A stretch of DNA of 64,000 nt from Imperialibacter roseus (lineage in GTDB: Bacteria > Bacteroidota > Bacteroidia > Cytophagales > Cyclobacteriaceae), in the NCBI RefSeq assembly GCF_032999765.1, contig NZ_CP136051.1:5102501-5166500 (forward strand), in the 5' to 3' direction. How positions within the stretch are numbered: the stretch's first letter is position 1; each line of letters begins with the position of its first letter. A program made the translations under genes and the position numbers. The notes under the pieces were generated by a model. The model had not been told where the DNA came from. It saw only the letters and a program-made list of their open reading frames with translations, and did no database searches. Shown here piece after piece: positions 8,828 to 16,504 of the stretch.

Positions 8828-9742
8828 TTAGTGTGAATTAGTTCGTGCAACACGTTCAAAAGAAAACTGCTTCAACATCTCATCCAAACTCCCGCACGCT
8901 TCCGGTTGCAGCCCCAGCCAACCACCGAGCTTTCGGAACAGTTTTGCCTTGTCCTGCGAAAACTCATCCAACACTGCTGACGACCGCTGCGACTTGGAAA
9001 GCTTCACTCCCCCGTCCAGGATCAGCGGGTGATGAAAAAATTCTGCATGAGAAAAAGTGCCCAGCCCCAGCTTTTGAGCCAAATACAGTTGCGCCACCGA
9101 GCTTTCAAAAAGGTCCTCTCCCCTCACAATAGCGTTCACCCCAAAGTGCACATCATCAACCACCGAGGCCAGGTGATAGGCCGGAATGCCGTCTCTTCTT
9201 CTGACAACAAAATGAGATTGAGCATATGACAGCTTTTCTACAGTTGTATCATTTTTGAATCTCTTCATTTGAACCACTGCCATTCCTTCGGTCTTAAGAC
9301 GCCAGCTGATATCAGGGCCATGGAGCTCAAGGCCTTTGTGCTGACATATTCCCTCGTAGTTGTGCGCTTCAATGAGCTTTTTCACCAGCTTTCGGGAACA
9401 ATCGCAGCCGAAAACCGCCCCTTCGTTCTCCAACTTTTGCAAAGCAGCCTCATAAAGCTCCATGCGGCGAAGTTGGGAAAATTCTTTTTCAAACTGCTCA
9501 ACAGAAGAAGGCCCCAAATCCCAATCCAGCCCGAGCCATTCCAGCGTGCGAAAAATGTTCTCAACGTACTCCGGCCTCACTCTTTCCTGATCCAGGTCGT
9601 CGATCCGGAGTAAAATTTGCCCATTGTTTTTTCGGGCCAATAACCACGTGATTAGAAAGGAATAGACATTGCCGATGTGTAAAAAACCACTGGGAGTGGG
9701 TGCAAATCGGGTAATGGGCGCAGGTAGCTGTAACTTTTGCAA
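8828..9742 (-). CDS. gluQ: Glutamyl-Q tRNA(Asp) synthetase-like protein
   Basis: A truncated relative of glutamyl-tRNA synthetase. In characterised members it attaches glutamate to queuosine at position 34 of tRNA(Asp). It has the class I signature PTPSGFLHIGN near the N-terminus, the second motif as KLSKS, and the four-ligand zinc site CDC...YEGIC (C-x-C ... Y-x3-C) diagnostic of GluQ. At 304 residues it lacks the anticodon-binding domain of GluRS, as expected. Its 3' end is followed by a 243-bp spacer in which I see nothing clear. Confidence 0.85.
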   Translation of the reverse strand: MQKLQLPAPITRFAPTPSGFLHIGNVYSFLITWLLARKNNGQILLRIDDLDQERVRPEYVENIFRTLEWLGLDWDLGPSSVEQFEKEFSQLRRMELYEAALQKLENEGAVFGCDCSRKLVKKLIEAHNYEGICQHKGLELHGPDISWRLKTEGMAVVQMKRFKNDTTVEKLSYAQSHFVVRRRDGIPAYHLASVVDDVHFGVNAIVRGEDLFESSVAQLYLAQKLGLGTFSHAEFFHHPLILDGGVKLSKSQRSSAVLDEFSQDKAKLFRKLGGWLGLQPEACGSLDEMLKQFSFERVARTNSH

Positions 9743-9951
9743 ACCGTTTACAAACGTTGTTTTTTCCGTTCGTCTAAGTTCGGCTGGTAAAAACGAAAAA
9801 GCCAGATTACTTCAATGAATATTTGACAATCAAAATCTAATAAATGAACGTCACTTCGAACCGCCACCAGGCGGGAGAAGTCTCCTCAAGGTGACTCTGA
9901 TCTCCACGGGTAGACTTCCCTCGTAGGACTTCTCACACTAAACCGTTTACT
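9743..9951. other. Divergent promoter region with degenerate repeat
   Basis: The spacer separates the divergent gluQ and amidohydrolase genes. About 9860-9935 contains several GAAGTC/GACTTC words in both orientations and short palindromes such as GGAGAAGTCTCC. It resembles a degenerate interspersed repeat but no clean unit could be defined. Confidence 0.35.
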
Positions 9952-11544
9952 ATGAAAAGGATTCTTACTGTTTGTTTTATGCTGGCGTGTGCCCCCGCAC
10001 TGTTGATGGGCCAGGCCAAAAAGTACAGTGCCAAACAAATTGAAGCGCTGAAAAAAGAAGCGGCCGCCAAGGTTGAGGCTAACGCCAAACTGGCCCAGGT
10101 AATGGTCGACAAGGTATTTAGCTTTTCGGAGCTCGGCTTTCAGGAAGTGGAAACATCGAAATACCTTACGGGTATTCTCGAAGAAAATGGCTTCACCATC
10201 GAACAAGGCATTTCAGGCATTCCTACAGCGTGGTTTGCCAAATGGGGCAACGGCAAGCCAGTCATCGCTATCGGCTCCGACCTTGACTGTATCCCAAAAG
10301 CATCGCAGAAGCCTGGCGTAGCCTACCACGACCCGATTGTGGAAGGTGCTCCCGGGCATGGTGAGGGGCACAACTCCGGCACACCGCTCAACATTGCCGC
10401 CGTGTTGGCAGTGAAGGAGATCATGGAGCGGGAAAAAATGTCAGGAACGCTGATCGTTTGGCCTGGCGTAGCGGAAGAGTTGGTAGGCACCAAAGCGTTC
10501 TACACCCGTGACGGCTATTTCGACGATGTGGACATTTCCATCTTTACACATGTGGGCAACAACTTTGGTGTTTCCTACGGGCAAGCCTCCGGTACCGGCC
10601 TGATTTCGGTGGAGTACTCTTTTGAGGGTGAGGCGGCTCATGCTGCTGGCGCCCCCTGGAGAGGTAAAAGTGCTTTGGATGCCGTAGAGCTTACTTCTAT
10701 CGGCTGGCAGTACCAGCGGGAGCACCTTGATCCGCTGCAGCGCTCACACCACGTGATCAAAGATGGTGGTGATCAGCCCAATGTGGTGCCTTCCAAGGCT
10801 TCCATCTGGTTTTACTACCGCAACGTGACCTACCCAAAAATCATGGAGATGTATGAAAAGGGCAATCGCATTGCCGATGGTGCCGCCATGATGACAGGCA
10901 CCACAGTCACCCGCAGAGTGCTGGGCAGCGCCTGGCCCCGCCACTTCAACAAAGTGATCGCAGAAACCATGTACGAAAACATCAAAAAGGTCGGTCTGCC
11001 TACCTGGAGTGATGACGACCAGACTTTGGCTAAGGCGCTGCAAAAGGAGCTCGGCAATCCCAAGCAAGAGGGGCTACCGACGGCACTTGACACGTTGAAA
11101 CCACCGACACGCAATTTCGTGAGCGGTGGCTCTGATGATATTGGCGACATCAGCTGGAAGCTGCCAACAGTTACCATGCGGTTTCCTTCCAACATCCCAG
11201 GGCTGCCAGGTCACCACTGGGCCAATGCTGTAGCCATGGCCACACCTATTGCCCACAAAGGCGTGGTGGCAGGTGCCAAGGCTGAGGCCATGACGTTGGT
11301 GGATTTTCTACTGAAGCCAGAGCTGGTAACACAGGCCTGGGACTATTACCGCAATGTGCAGATGATGGACACTGAGTATAAGCCGATGATTGCTGACGAT
11401 GAGAAGCCGGCAACTCATTTGAATACCGAAATTCAGGATGAATTCCGTCCACAGCTGAAGCCGTTTTACTATGACGAAAGCAAGTATGGCACTTACCTGG
11501 AGCAGTTGGGCATTAAGTACCCGACGGTGAAGAGTGAGCAATAA
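9952..11544 (+). CDS. M20-family amidohydrolase (AbgB-like), exported
   Basis: A signal peptide covers residues 1-22 (MKRILTVCFMLACAPALLMG). The M20/M25/M40 metallopeptidase fold follows, with metal-site segments GSDLDCIP, GHGEGHNSGTPLNIAA and AEELVGT, and the dimerisation-domain motif HAAGAPWRGKSALDAVEL. The length of 530 and the order of motifs match p-aminobenzoyl-glutamate hydrolase subunit B-like proteins. It probably hydrolyses an acylated amino acid or dipeptide in the periplasm; the substrate is unknown. A strong terminator follows at 11564-11595, so it is probably a single-gene transcript. Confidence 0.88.
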   Translation: MKRILTVCFMLACAPALLMGQAKKYSAKQIEALKKEAAAKVEANAKLAQVMVDKVFSFSELGFQEVETSKYLTGILEENGFTIEQGISGIPTAWFAKWGNGKPVIAIGSDLDCIPKASQKPGVAYHDPIVEGAPGHGEGHNSGTPLNIAAVLAVKEIMEREKMSGTLIVWPGVAEELVGTKAFYTRDGYFDDVDISIFTHVGNNFGVSYGQASGTGLISVEYSFEGEAAHAAGAPWRGKSALDAVELTSIGWQYQREHLDPLQRSHHVIKDGGDQPNVVPSKASIWFYYRNVTYPKIMEMYEKGNRIADGAAMMTGTTVTRRVLGSAWPRHFNKVIAETMYENIKKVGLPTWSDDDQTLAKALQKELGNPKQEGLPTALDTLKPPTRNFVSGGSDDIGDISWKLPTVTMRFPSNIPGLPGHHWANAVAMATPIAHKGVVAGAKAEAMTLVDFLLKPELVTQAWDYYRNVQMMDTEYKPMIADDEKPATHLNTEIQDEFRPQLKPFYYDESKYGTYLEQLGIKYPTVKSEQ

Positions 11545-11563
11545 AATTGTCAATAACTGATCG

Positions 11564-11595
11564 AAAAAGGGCCGTTTTGAAGTGGCCCTTTTTTG
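11564..11595 (+). terminator. Rho-independent terminator after the amidohydrolase
   Basis: AAAAAGGGCC (11564-11573) pairs with GGCCCTTTTT (11584-11593) across a 10-nt loop and runs into T residues, 20 bp after the stop codon. Confidence 0.88.
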
Positions 11596-11677
11596 TTTCA
11601 TGAGTAAATCCCCGTTCTACTTACCTCCACAGTCACTTAAAAAGACATTATTCGTATATTTGAGAAAACCATGGTTT

Positions 11678-11908
11678 ATGAAGGCATTTGAGTTCACAAC
11701 CAAGATTAAAAAGAATAAGATCGATATTCCCTCCAGGCTTCAGAATGAAATTGCTCAATCTGAAGATGGAGCTGCGAGAGTAATTATTTTACTGGAAGAG
11801 TCGCCCATTCGTGATGAAAGTGCGCTAGGGCAGCTGGTGGTTGAAAAATTTCTTGAAGGTTATGATGAGTCTGATGCTATTTATGACACCTACAAGATAG
11901 ATGAGTAG
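11678..11908 (+). CDS. Putative antitoxin of a MazEF/PemIK-like pair
   Basis: A 76-residue acidic protein beginning MKAFEFTTKIKKNKIDIPSR. The ATG at 11678 is chosen over the farther 11582, because the latter lies inside the preceding terminator. Its stop overlaps the start of a MazF/PemK-fold protein by 8 bp, the usual antitoxin-first arrangement. I do not recognise the DNA-binding fold with certainty; the antitoxin role is inferred from position and size. Confidence 0.7.
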   Translation: MKAFEFTTKIKKNKIDIPSRLQNEIAQSEDGAARVIILLEESPIRDESALGQLVVEKFLEGYDESDAIYDTYKIDE

Positions 11909-12236
11909 GCTCAGTTTTGGTGATGTTGTGCTCCTGAAATTTCCTTTCACTGATAATTCTGCATCAAAAAGAAGGCCTCCGCTAGTCATCAGCGATTTTG
12001 AAGACGGCGATATTATCGTTTGCAGAATCACCAGCAGGCTATACCAAATCGCTTTCGATATTGTCCTGACTAACTGGGAAAAAGCAGGTTTAAAACTCCC
12101 CTCAATAGTACGAATCCATAAAATAGCTACACTGACCAAGAACATGGTCGAATTGAAAATGGGAGAAATTCATAGGACGGACAAAGATAAGGCAAGAGAG
12201 CTAGTCGGTAAGTTGTCTGAGAGTAACGCTCACTAG
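11901..12236 (+). CDS. MazF/PemK-family endoribonuclease toxin
   Basis: A type II toxin of the MazF/PemK fold; characterised members cleave mRNA at short sequences. The family opening GDVVLLKFPFTDNSASKRRPPLVIS is visible in the first 30 residues: it combines GDVV, PFTD and the RPPLVI strand. The 111-residue length is standard. Translation is coupled to the upstream antitoxin (8-bp overlap, ATG inside the antitoxin stop region). Confidence 0.85.
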   Translation: MSRLSFGDVVLLKFPFTDNSASKRRPPLVISDFEDGDIIVCRITSRLYQIAFDIVLTNWEKAGLKLPSIVRIHKIATLTKNMVELKMGEIHRTDKDKARELVGKLSESNAH

Positions 12237-12323
12237 AAAAGTAATCACTTGGGCAGGTCACAGAAAAGAACTTGTTCAAGCTCCACAGGCTGGTTACATT
12301 GTCTTTTGAACCAAAACCAACCT

Positions 12324-13073
12324 ATGAAAAAATTAATCCTCCTCAGCCTCGCCATTCTATCTGCAACAGGCATCTCTCTTGCCCAAGACCAGTACATCTT
12401 CCCATTCGGCGGTGGTTCCAATAAGTTATTCATCAAAGAAATAATCAAACTCACCGGTAAGGAGCGCCCGAAGATCTGCTACCTGCCAACCGCCTCAGGC
12501 GACAGCGAACAAGGAATTATCCGCTTTTACGAGCTGGTGCATGACCTGTCAGTGGAGCCGTCGGTGCAAAAGGTGTGGATCAGCTCTTACAACCAGAAGC
12601 AGACTTTCGAAGAGGTGCTCTTAAATGTCGATGCTATTTATGTCGGCGGCGGTAATACCCTCAACATGATGGCCATCTGGAAGGCACAGGGTATTGACCT
12701 AGTACTCAAAAAAGCGCTTGAAAAGGGTATCATCCTGGCTGGCGGCAGTGCTGGCTCACTTTGCTGGTTCGATAATGGCACCACCGACTCCCGCCCCATC
12801 GAGTTGAGCGTAGTGGAAGGCCTTGGATTTTTACCCTACAGCCACAGCCCACACTACGATGCTGAGGAATTTCGCAGGCCGTTGTACATGAAAAACATCG
12901 AAAACGGCATTTTCAAAGCTGGCTACGCCATGGACAACTACTCAGGCATCATTTTCAAGAATGGCAAGCCCTTCAAGGTGGTGGCCACCAAGCCCGAAGC
13001 CAATTGCTACTTCGTGTCGATGAAGGATGGCAAAGTAGTAGAAGAGAAGCTGGAGAAGGTGATTTTGGAGTGA
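12324..13073 (+). CDS. Exported peptidase E (S51 family)
   Basis: A serine dipeptidase-like protein of the S51 family, which includes alpha-aspartyl dipeptidase and cyanophycinase. The nucleophile elbow GGSAGSLCWFDNGTTDS and the strand motif YVGGGNTLNMM are present. The ATG at 12324 is preferred over 12249 because it starts a clear signal peptide (MKKLILLSLAILSATGISLA), so the mature enzyme is periplasmic or secreted. The gene's last codons, K-V-I-L-E-stop, recur beyond the mobile mystery cassette at 14311-14328, which suggests this gene's 3' end was the insertion target. Confidence 0.87.
   Translation: MKKLILLSLAILSATGISLAQDQYIFPFGGGSNKLFIKEIIKLTGKERPKICYLPTASGDSEQGIIRFYELVHDLSVEPSVQKVWISSYNQKQTFEEVLLNVDAIYVGGGNTLNMMAIWKAQGIDLVLKKALEKGIILAGGSAGSLCWFDNGTTDSRPIELSVVEGLGFLPYSHSPHYDAEEFRRPLYMKNIENGIFKAGYAMDNYSGIIFKNGKPFKVVATKPEANCYFVSMKDGKVVEEKLEKVILE
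13047..13069 (+). repeat. Left direct repeat flanking the mobile mystery cassette
   Basis: This 23-bp stretch inside the 3' end of the peptidase E gene matches 14302-14324 at 20 of 23 positions, and its last 15 bp (GAAGGTGATTTTGGA) are identical. Both copies read K-V-I-L-E followed by a stop codon. Confidence 0.7.
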
Positions 13074-13165
13074 GCTGGCCTATCTCGCTCCAAAAAATCC
13101 CGTGGTTCGTGAAGCTATTTCCACGCTTAGTACTTTTATATATATCCAGGCGCAATCCTTTCGTC

Positions 13166-13218
13166 AGGTTATAAGCTGACAATTCACTTGATTTTGTCAA
13201 ATTATAACCTTACTTTTG
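13166..13218 (+). promoter_or_regulatory. Promoter and operator of the mobile mystery A/B genes
   Basis: Arms 13166-13182 and 13194-13210 form a 17-bp inverted repeat (15 of 17 paired; outer arm AGGTTATAA) around an 11-bp spacer. A Bacteroidota-type -7 element TACTTTTG follows directly at 13211-13218, with TTG at 13188-13190 as a possible -33 element. A repressor on the repeat would block RNA polymerase, and the HTH protein encoded next is the obvious candidate. Confidence 0.65.
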
Positions 13219-13249
13219 TATTATAAAAGTCAGGCTATATCCTTACATA

Positions 13250-13708
13250 ATGAAAGCTAAAAGGCTACAGTTAGATCAACTCGAAAGAAAACTAAAGGTA
13301 TATTCGAGCATCAAAAGCACGCCTATTCCCCCAACGGGTTGGATAAAAACCGTTCGACTAGCCTTGGGTATTTCGCTACAGCAAGTAGCTACCAAGCTCT
13401 CCATAACCAGACAGAGCGTCCTTGAAATAGAGAATAGGGAGAAAAACGGGAGCATCACCATCAAGTCATTGCGTGAAGCGGCCAATGCCCTGGATATGGA
13501 TTTGGTATATGGTTTTGTGCCAAAGGATGGCTCACTGGATGCGCTTGTTGAAAGAAAGGCCAGAGAACTCGCCACGAAAATTGTGCGCCGAACTTCCAAT
13601 ACCATGAAGCTGGAAGCTCAGGAAAATTCAGAGTCAAGGTTAAGAATGGCCATATCGGAAAGGGCATCTGCGCTAAAAAGTGAAATGCCAAAGGTGTTAT
13701 GGGATTAG
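13250..13708 (+). CDS. Mobile mystery protein A (HTH regulator)
   Basis: It matches the TIGR02612-type mobile mystery protein A: a basic N-terminal region (RLQLDQLERKL), the segment PPTGWIKTVRLALGISLQQV, and an Xre-like helix-turn-helix at about residues 43-62 (LQQVATKLSITRQSVLEIEN). The family always occurs with protein B and has no established biochemical role. By analogy with Fic-based toxin pairs it may be antitoxin and autorepressor. It overlaps the next gene by 10 bp and sits behind a palindromic promoter. Confidence 0.85.
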   Translation: MKAKRLQLDQLERKLKVYSSIKSTPIPPTGWIKTVRLALGISLQQVATKLSITRQSVLEIENREKNGSITIKSLREAANALDMDLVYGFVPKDGSLDALVERKARELATKIVRRTSNTMKLEAQENSESRLRMAISERASALKSEMPKVLWD

Positions 13709-14295
13709 ATTTTGAATACATCAACGGTCAAACCCCGCTGGATGAGGAGGAGAGGGAGGGACTTTTGATAGAAACGATAGCAACAAGGACTGAATTGGAT
13801 GAATTCGAGCAGCAAAACATTGAAGATGCCATTCAGTGGACTTTGGGCCGTTCTTTCAAGCCTGAAACAATTTTGACTGAGTCGTTTATACGAGGCCTGC
13901 ACCGGCGGATGTATAAAAATGTATGGAGCTGGGCAGGTGAATTTAGAAGGACAGATAAAAATATTGGGATAGACAAATGGCAAATCGCCACTGCTCTAAA
14001 GGCACTTTGTGACGACGCGGCATTTTGGATTAAAAACGAAACCTATTCGCCGGATGAGACGGCCATACGGTTTAAACATCGGCTTGTCAGCATCCATTGT
14101 TTTCCAAATGGTAATGGTCGACACAGTCGATTAATGGCAGACGTAATTATTGACAAAATATTTAAGCAACCCGTATTTACCTGGGGAGCTGGCGATCTTG
14201 CCAAGCTAAGCGACAGCAGAAAAGAATATTTGCTAGCATTAAAAGAAGCAGACAAAGGTCGGCTGGATGAACTCTTAAGGTTTGTCCGGTCATAA
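13699..14295 (+). CDS. Mobile mystery protein B (Fic-domain protein)
   Basis: A Fic-fold protein of the TIGR02613 type. Fic enzymes transfer AMP or a related group to target proteins. The core motif is HCFPNGNGRHSR at residues 133-144: the catalytic His133 and the GNGR loop are kept, but Asn137 replaces the usual Asp/Glu that binds Mg2+. The central segment RGLHRRMYKNVWSWAGEFR and the helix around IDEFEQQNIEDAIQW-like positions 31-47 fit the family. It is co-translated with protein A (10-bp overlap). A toxin or modifier role is inference. Confidence 0.85.
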   Translation: MGLDFEYINGQTPLDEEEREGLLIETIATRTELDEFEQQNIEDAIQWTLGRSFKPETILTESFIRGLHRRMYKNVWSWAGEFRRTDKNIGIDKWQIATALKALCDDAAFWIKNETYSPDETAIRFKHRLVSIHCFPNGNGRHSRLMADVIIDKIFKQPVFTWGAGDLAKLSDSRKEYLLALKEADKGRLDELLRFVRS

Positions 14296-14301
14296 GAACC
14301 A

Positions 14302-14324
14302 AAGCGGCGGAAGGTGATTTTGGA
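14302..14324 (+). repeat. Right direct repeat flanking the mobile mystery cassette
   Basis: It matches 13047-13069 at 20 of 23 positions, is followed by a TAA in the same relative frame (14326-14328), and lies 6 bp after the stop of mobile mystery B. It has no coding role here. Confidence 0.7.
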
Positions 14325-14380
14325 ATAATTATCTTTAAAGCCCGAAGTGCTATATTCGGCCATTTATCAAACCAGTCAGT

Positions 14381-15013
14381 ATGAAGTTCACTCTTATCGG
14401 GGTTATTTTTTGCTCTTCGCTGCTTTCGTGCGCTGCCAACGACGAGCGCTACCTGTTTTTTCTGCACAACAAGTGGTTAGAAGATCATGAGTTTAATGAA
14501 GGTCATCCCAAATACGGCAGGGCTGAGTACCAGGAGATCGTAAGCGCCTTCAAGAAAGAAGGTTTTACGGTGATCACTGAAAAGCGCCAGCCCAATACCG
14601 ACGAGAAAGCTTACGCCCGCAGAGTGAAGGGGCAGATCGATAGTCTACTGCAAATGGGTGTTGAGTCAGTTGAAATCACGGTAGTTGGCACGTCTAAGGG
14701 CGGATTTATTGCACAGTATGTTTCTACCTACGCCAGAAACGAACAGCTGAATTTTGTTTTTATCGGCAGCTCCTTTAAAGGGCTGGTGGAGCAAATTCCT
14801 GACATTGACCTGTGTGGTAATATCCTGGCGATCAACGAAAAAACTGACCATGGCTCTGTGTCTCTTGCTGGCAGAATAGAAAAGTCCACCTGCCATATAG
14901 CGCATTTCAAAAACATCGAGCTCAACACCGGCAAAGAGCACGGCTTCCTCTTTCCACTGATGAATGAGTGGTTTGAGCCTGCTGTGAAGTGGGCCAGAGA
15001 AGATTACCAGTAA
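14381..15013 (+). CDS. Small lipoprotein with alpha/beta-hydrolase fold
   Basis: A lipoprotein signal peptide ends in the lipobox LLSC at about residues 14-17, so the protein should be anchored to a membrane facing the periplasm. The body (210 residues) has the nucleophile-elbow pattern VGTSKGGFIAQYV and a late His in KEHGFLFP, which together suggest an alpha/beta hydrolase such as an esterase. The substrate is unknown. It lies just beyond the mobile mystery cassette, with a promoter-like TATATTCG at 14351-14358, and ends at a REP hairpin. Confidence 0.7.
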   Translation: MKFTLIGVIFCSSLLSCAANDERYLFFLHNKWLEDHEFNEGHPKYGRAEYQEIVSAFKKEGFTVITEKRQPNTDEKAYARRVKGQIDSLLQMGVESVEITVVGTSKGGFIAQYVSTYARNEQLNFVFIGSSFKGLVEQIPDIDLCGNILAINEKTDHGSVSLAGRIEKSTCHIAHFKNIELNTGKEHGFLFPLMNEWFEPAVKWAREDYQ

Positions 15014-15031
15014 TATCACCGACGATGCGCC

Positions 15032-15052
15032 GGTGGGTGAAGACACCCCACC
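15032..15052. repeat. Solitary REP hairpin
   Basis: GGTGGGTG-AAGA-CACCCCACC, followed by AGAACGG, forms a hairpin with one bulge in the 61-bp gap between two convergent genes. The AAGA loop and the AGAACGG tail are shared with the hairpins near 30.3 kb and 47.3 kb. Confidence 0.7.
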
Positions 15053-15074
15053 AGAACGGCGATATCATCCTGCA

Positions 15075-16259
15075 TCACTTCAAGTACTTATCCGCAAAAA
15101 TGATAAACTGCGCCCAATCGTAAAAAGTAAGGTCATGAATACCGGTGCGGTTGTGATACGACAACGGCCAGGCAATGATCGGGCTATCAGGCTTTGGGGG
15201 TGTGGCGGGCAGGTGCGACTGCCGATTGTAAAGGTTGAACACCGGCTCGGCGTTTTTCATGGCCAGGTAGGTGCCGGTGGGGTCGGCCCAGAGGTCTTCC
15301 GTAGCATTGGTGGCATAGACAGGACGAGGCGCTGCCAGGGCAATCAGCATGTGCTGATCGACAGGGAGTGCCGCTTCGTTACCGTTGTATTTTTTGTAAT
15401 TGGTATTGAACCAATGCGGAAAAGCGGTATTGATAACCTCCACCGTTTCCCCAAAATTCCGTTTTGATAAAGCCGCTCCGGTATTGCCCGAGCAGTTGGT
15501 GACACACATGGCAAAGCGCTGGTCTTGCGCTGCTGCCCACAAAGAAGCTTTTCCCCCACGGGAGTGGCCGACTACAATAACGTTCTTGTGGTCGACGGTC
15601 TCCTCTTTTTCGAAATAATCCAACACCCGGCTGGCCGCAAAGGCCCAGGCCCCGATGGCTTTCATGCCATTGTCTCTGGCTAACTCATTCGGGAAAAGCC
15701 GCAGCAAACCATTCTGATAAGTGTTTTTGTCATCCGGTGCTGCATCGCTGACATGGAAGGCTGCAATGCCATAGCCCGCCGCAATTACCTGCTCGGCAGG
15801 CCAGAAGCCCATGATGGTATCTCGTGAAGCCAGGGTATTTTTCGGGCTTCGGTTATTGATCAGCAGAAAAGTGGGCACAGCTTTTTTCGCCTGCTGTGGC
15901 GTGAAAAGCACCACATGGATGGTGGCCTGCTGCCCGTTGTTGTAAATAGTCACATCGGTTTCCTTCAGGTGAGCCGCTCCCTGCATCACCCCGGGCTGGT
16001 CATTGAGGACCTTAAACGAGACACTATCGAATGTTTTCGGCATCGTGCCGTATACATTGTCTTCGAATAGCTGTAGTATTTCCGACCGTCTTGAGGTTTC
16101 CCACTGGCTCTTGTTCTTGATCGTTTTGCCATTGCTGTCTACCAGCAGCGGCGGTAAGGTGTAGGTGTAGGTGCCTGCTTTGGATTCGTCGTAATTTTGG
16201 GCCAGTGCAGGTTGGAAAACGAAAAGGATTAGGGCAATTAAGGTCAGTAGTCTGTTCAT
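15075..16259 (-). CDS. CE15-like carbohydrate esterase (glucuronoyl esterase family), exported
   Basis: It has a signal peptide (residues 1-20, ending ALA) and an alpha/beta-hydrolase core. The nucleophile elbow is VGHSRGGKASLW, with the serine inside GHSRGGK. The CE15-typical segment NCSGNTGAALSKRNFGE follows, and the late catalytic His lies in YHNRTGIHDLTFYDW. Glucuronoyl esterases cleave ester links between lignin and glucuronoxylan, but bacterial CE15 proteins vary in substrate. No other polysaccharide-degradation gene is directly adjacent, so the substrate cannot be inferred from context. Confidence 0.8.
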   Translation of the reverse strand: MNRLLTLIALILFVFQPALAQNYDESKAGTYTYTLPPLLVDSNGKTIKNKSQWETSRRSEILQLFEDNVYGTMPKTFDSVSFKVLNDQPGVMQGAAHLKETDVTIYNNGQQATIHVVLFTPQQAKKAVPTFLLINNRSPKNTLASRDTIMGFWPAEQVIAAGYGIAAFHVSDAAPDDKNTYQNGLLRLFPNELARDNGMKAIGAWAFAASRVLDYFEKEETVDHKNVIVVGHSRGGKASLWAAAQDQRFAMCVTNCSGNTGAALSKRNFGETVEVINTAFPHWFNTNYKKYNGNEAALPVDQHMLIALAAPRPVYATNATEDLWADPTGTYLAMKNAEPVFNLYNRQSHLPATPPKPDSPIIAWPLSYHNRTGIHDLTFYDWAQFIIFADKYLK

Positions 16260-16504
16260 AACACATTTGGAAAGTGGAGGGTAAAAGGTACGAAAATAGC
16301 AGGAGGTTTACAGGATGCACATCACCGATCTGGAAGTCCCTTGAGCCGCCAAAGCAACAAGAAAATGAACAAACAAGGAGAATTGAGCGATTGCTCAATG
16401 TCAATGCTCAAACTTTAACACCCTAGTAATATCATGAATGACTCAAATTGTATTAGAAGAACAAGACAGTTCTTATATTCAATTTCTATTACCAATTCTG
16501 GCGA

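Larger units (their letters stand above)
13070..14324 (+). mobile_element. Mobile mystery A/B cassette (inferred mobile unit)
   Basis: The segment between the left repeat and the end of the right repeat holds only the palindromic promoter and the two mobile mystery genes, about 1.25 kb. The right repeat reproduces the end of the host peptidase E gene with a different stop codon, as expected if the unit entered at that gene's 3' end and supplied a replacement terminus. No integrase or transposase lies inside, so the mechanism of movement is open. The boundaries are inferred from the repeats. Confidence 0.5.

Noticed and set aside
9860-9935. Possible extra REP copy upstream of the amidohydrolase
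   Set aside because: It has several GAAGTC/GACTTC words but no hairpin with the GTG-AnGA-CAC centre of the RAYT-linked family.
12249-12323. Farther start for peptidase E
   Set aside because: It would put 25 polar residues before an obvious signal peptide.
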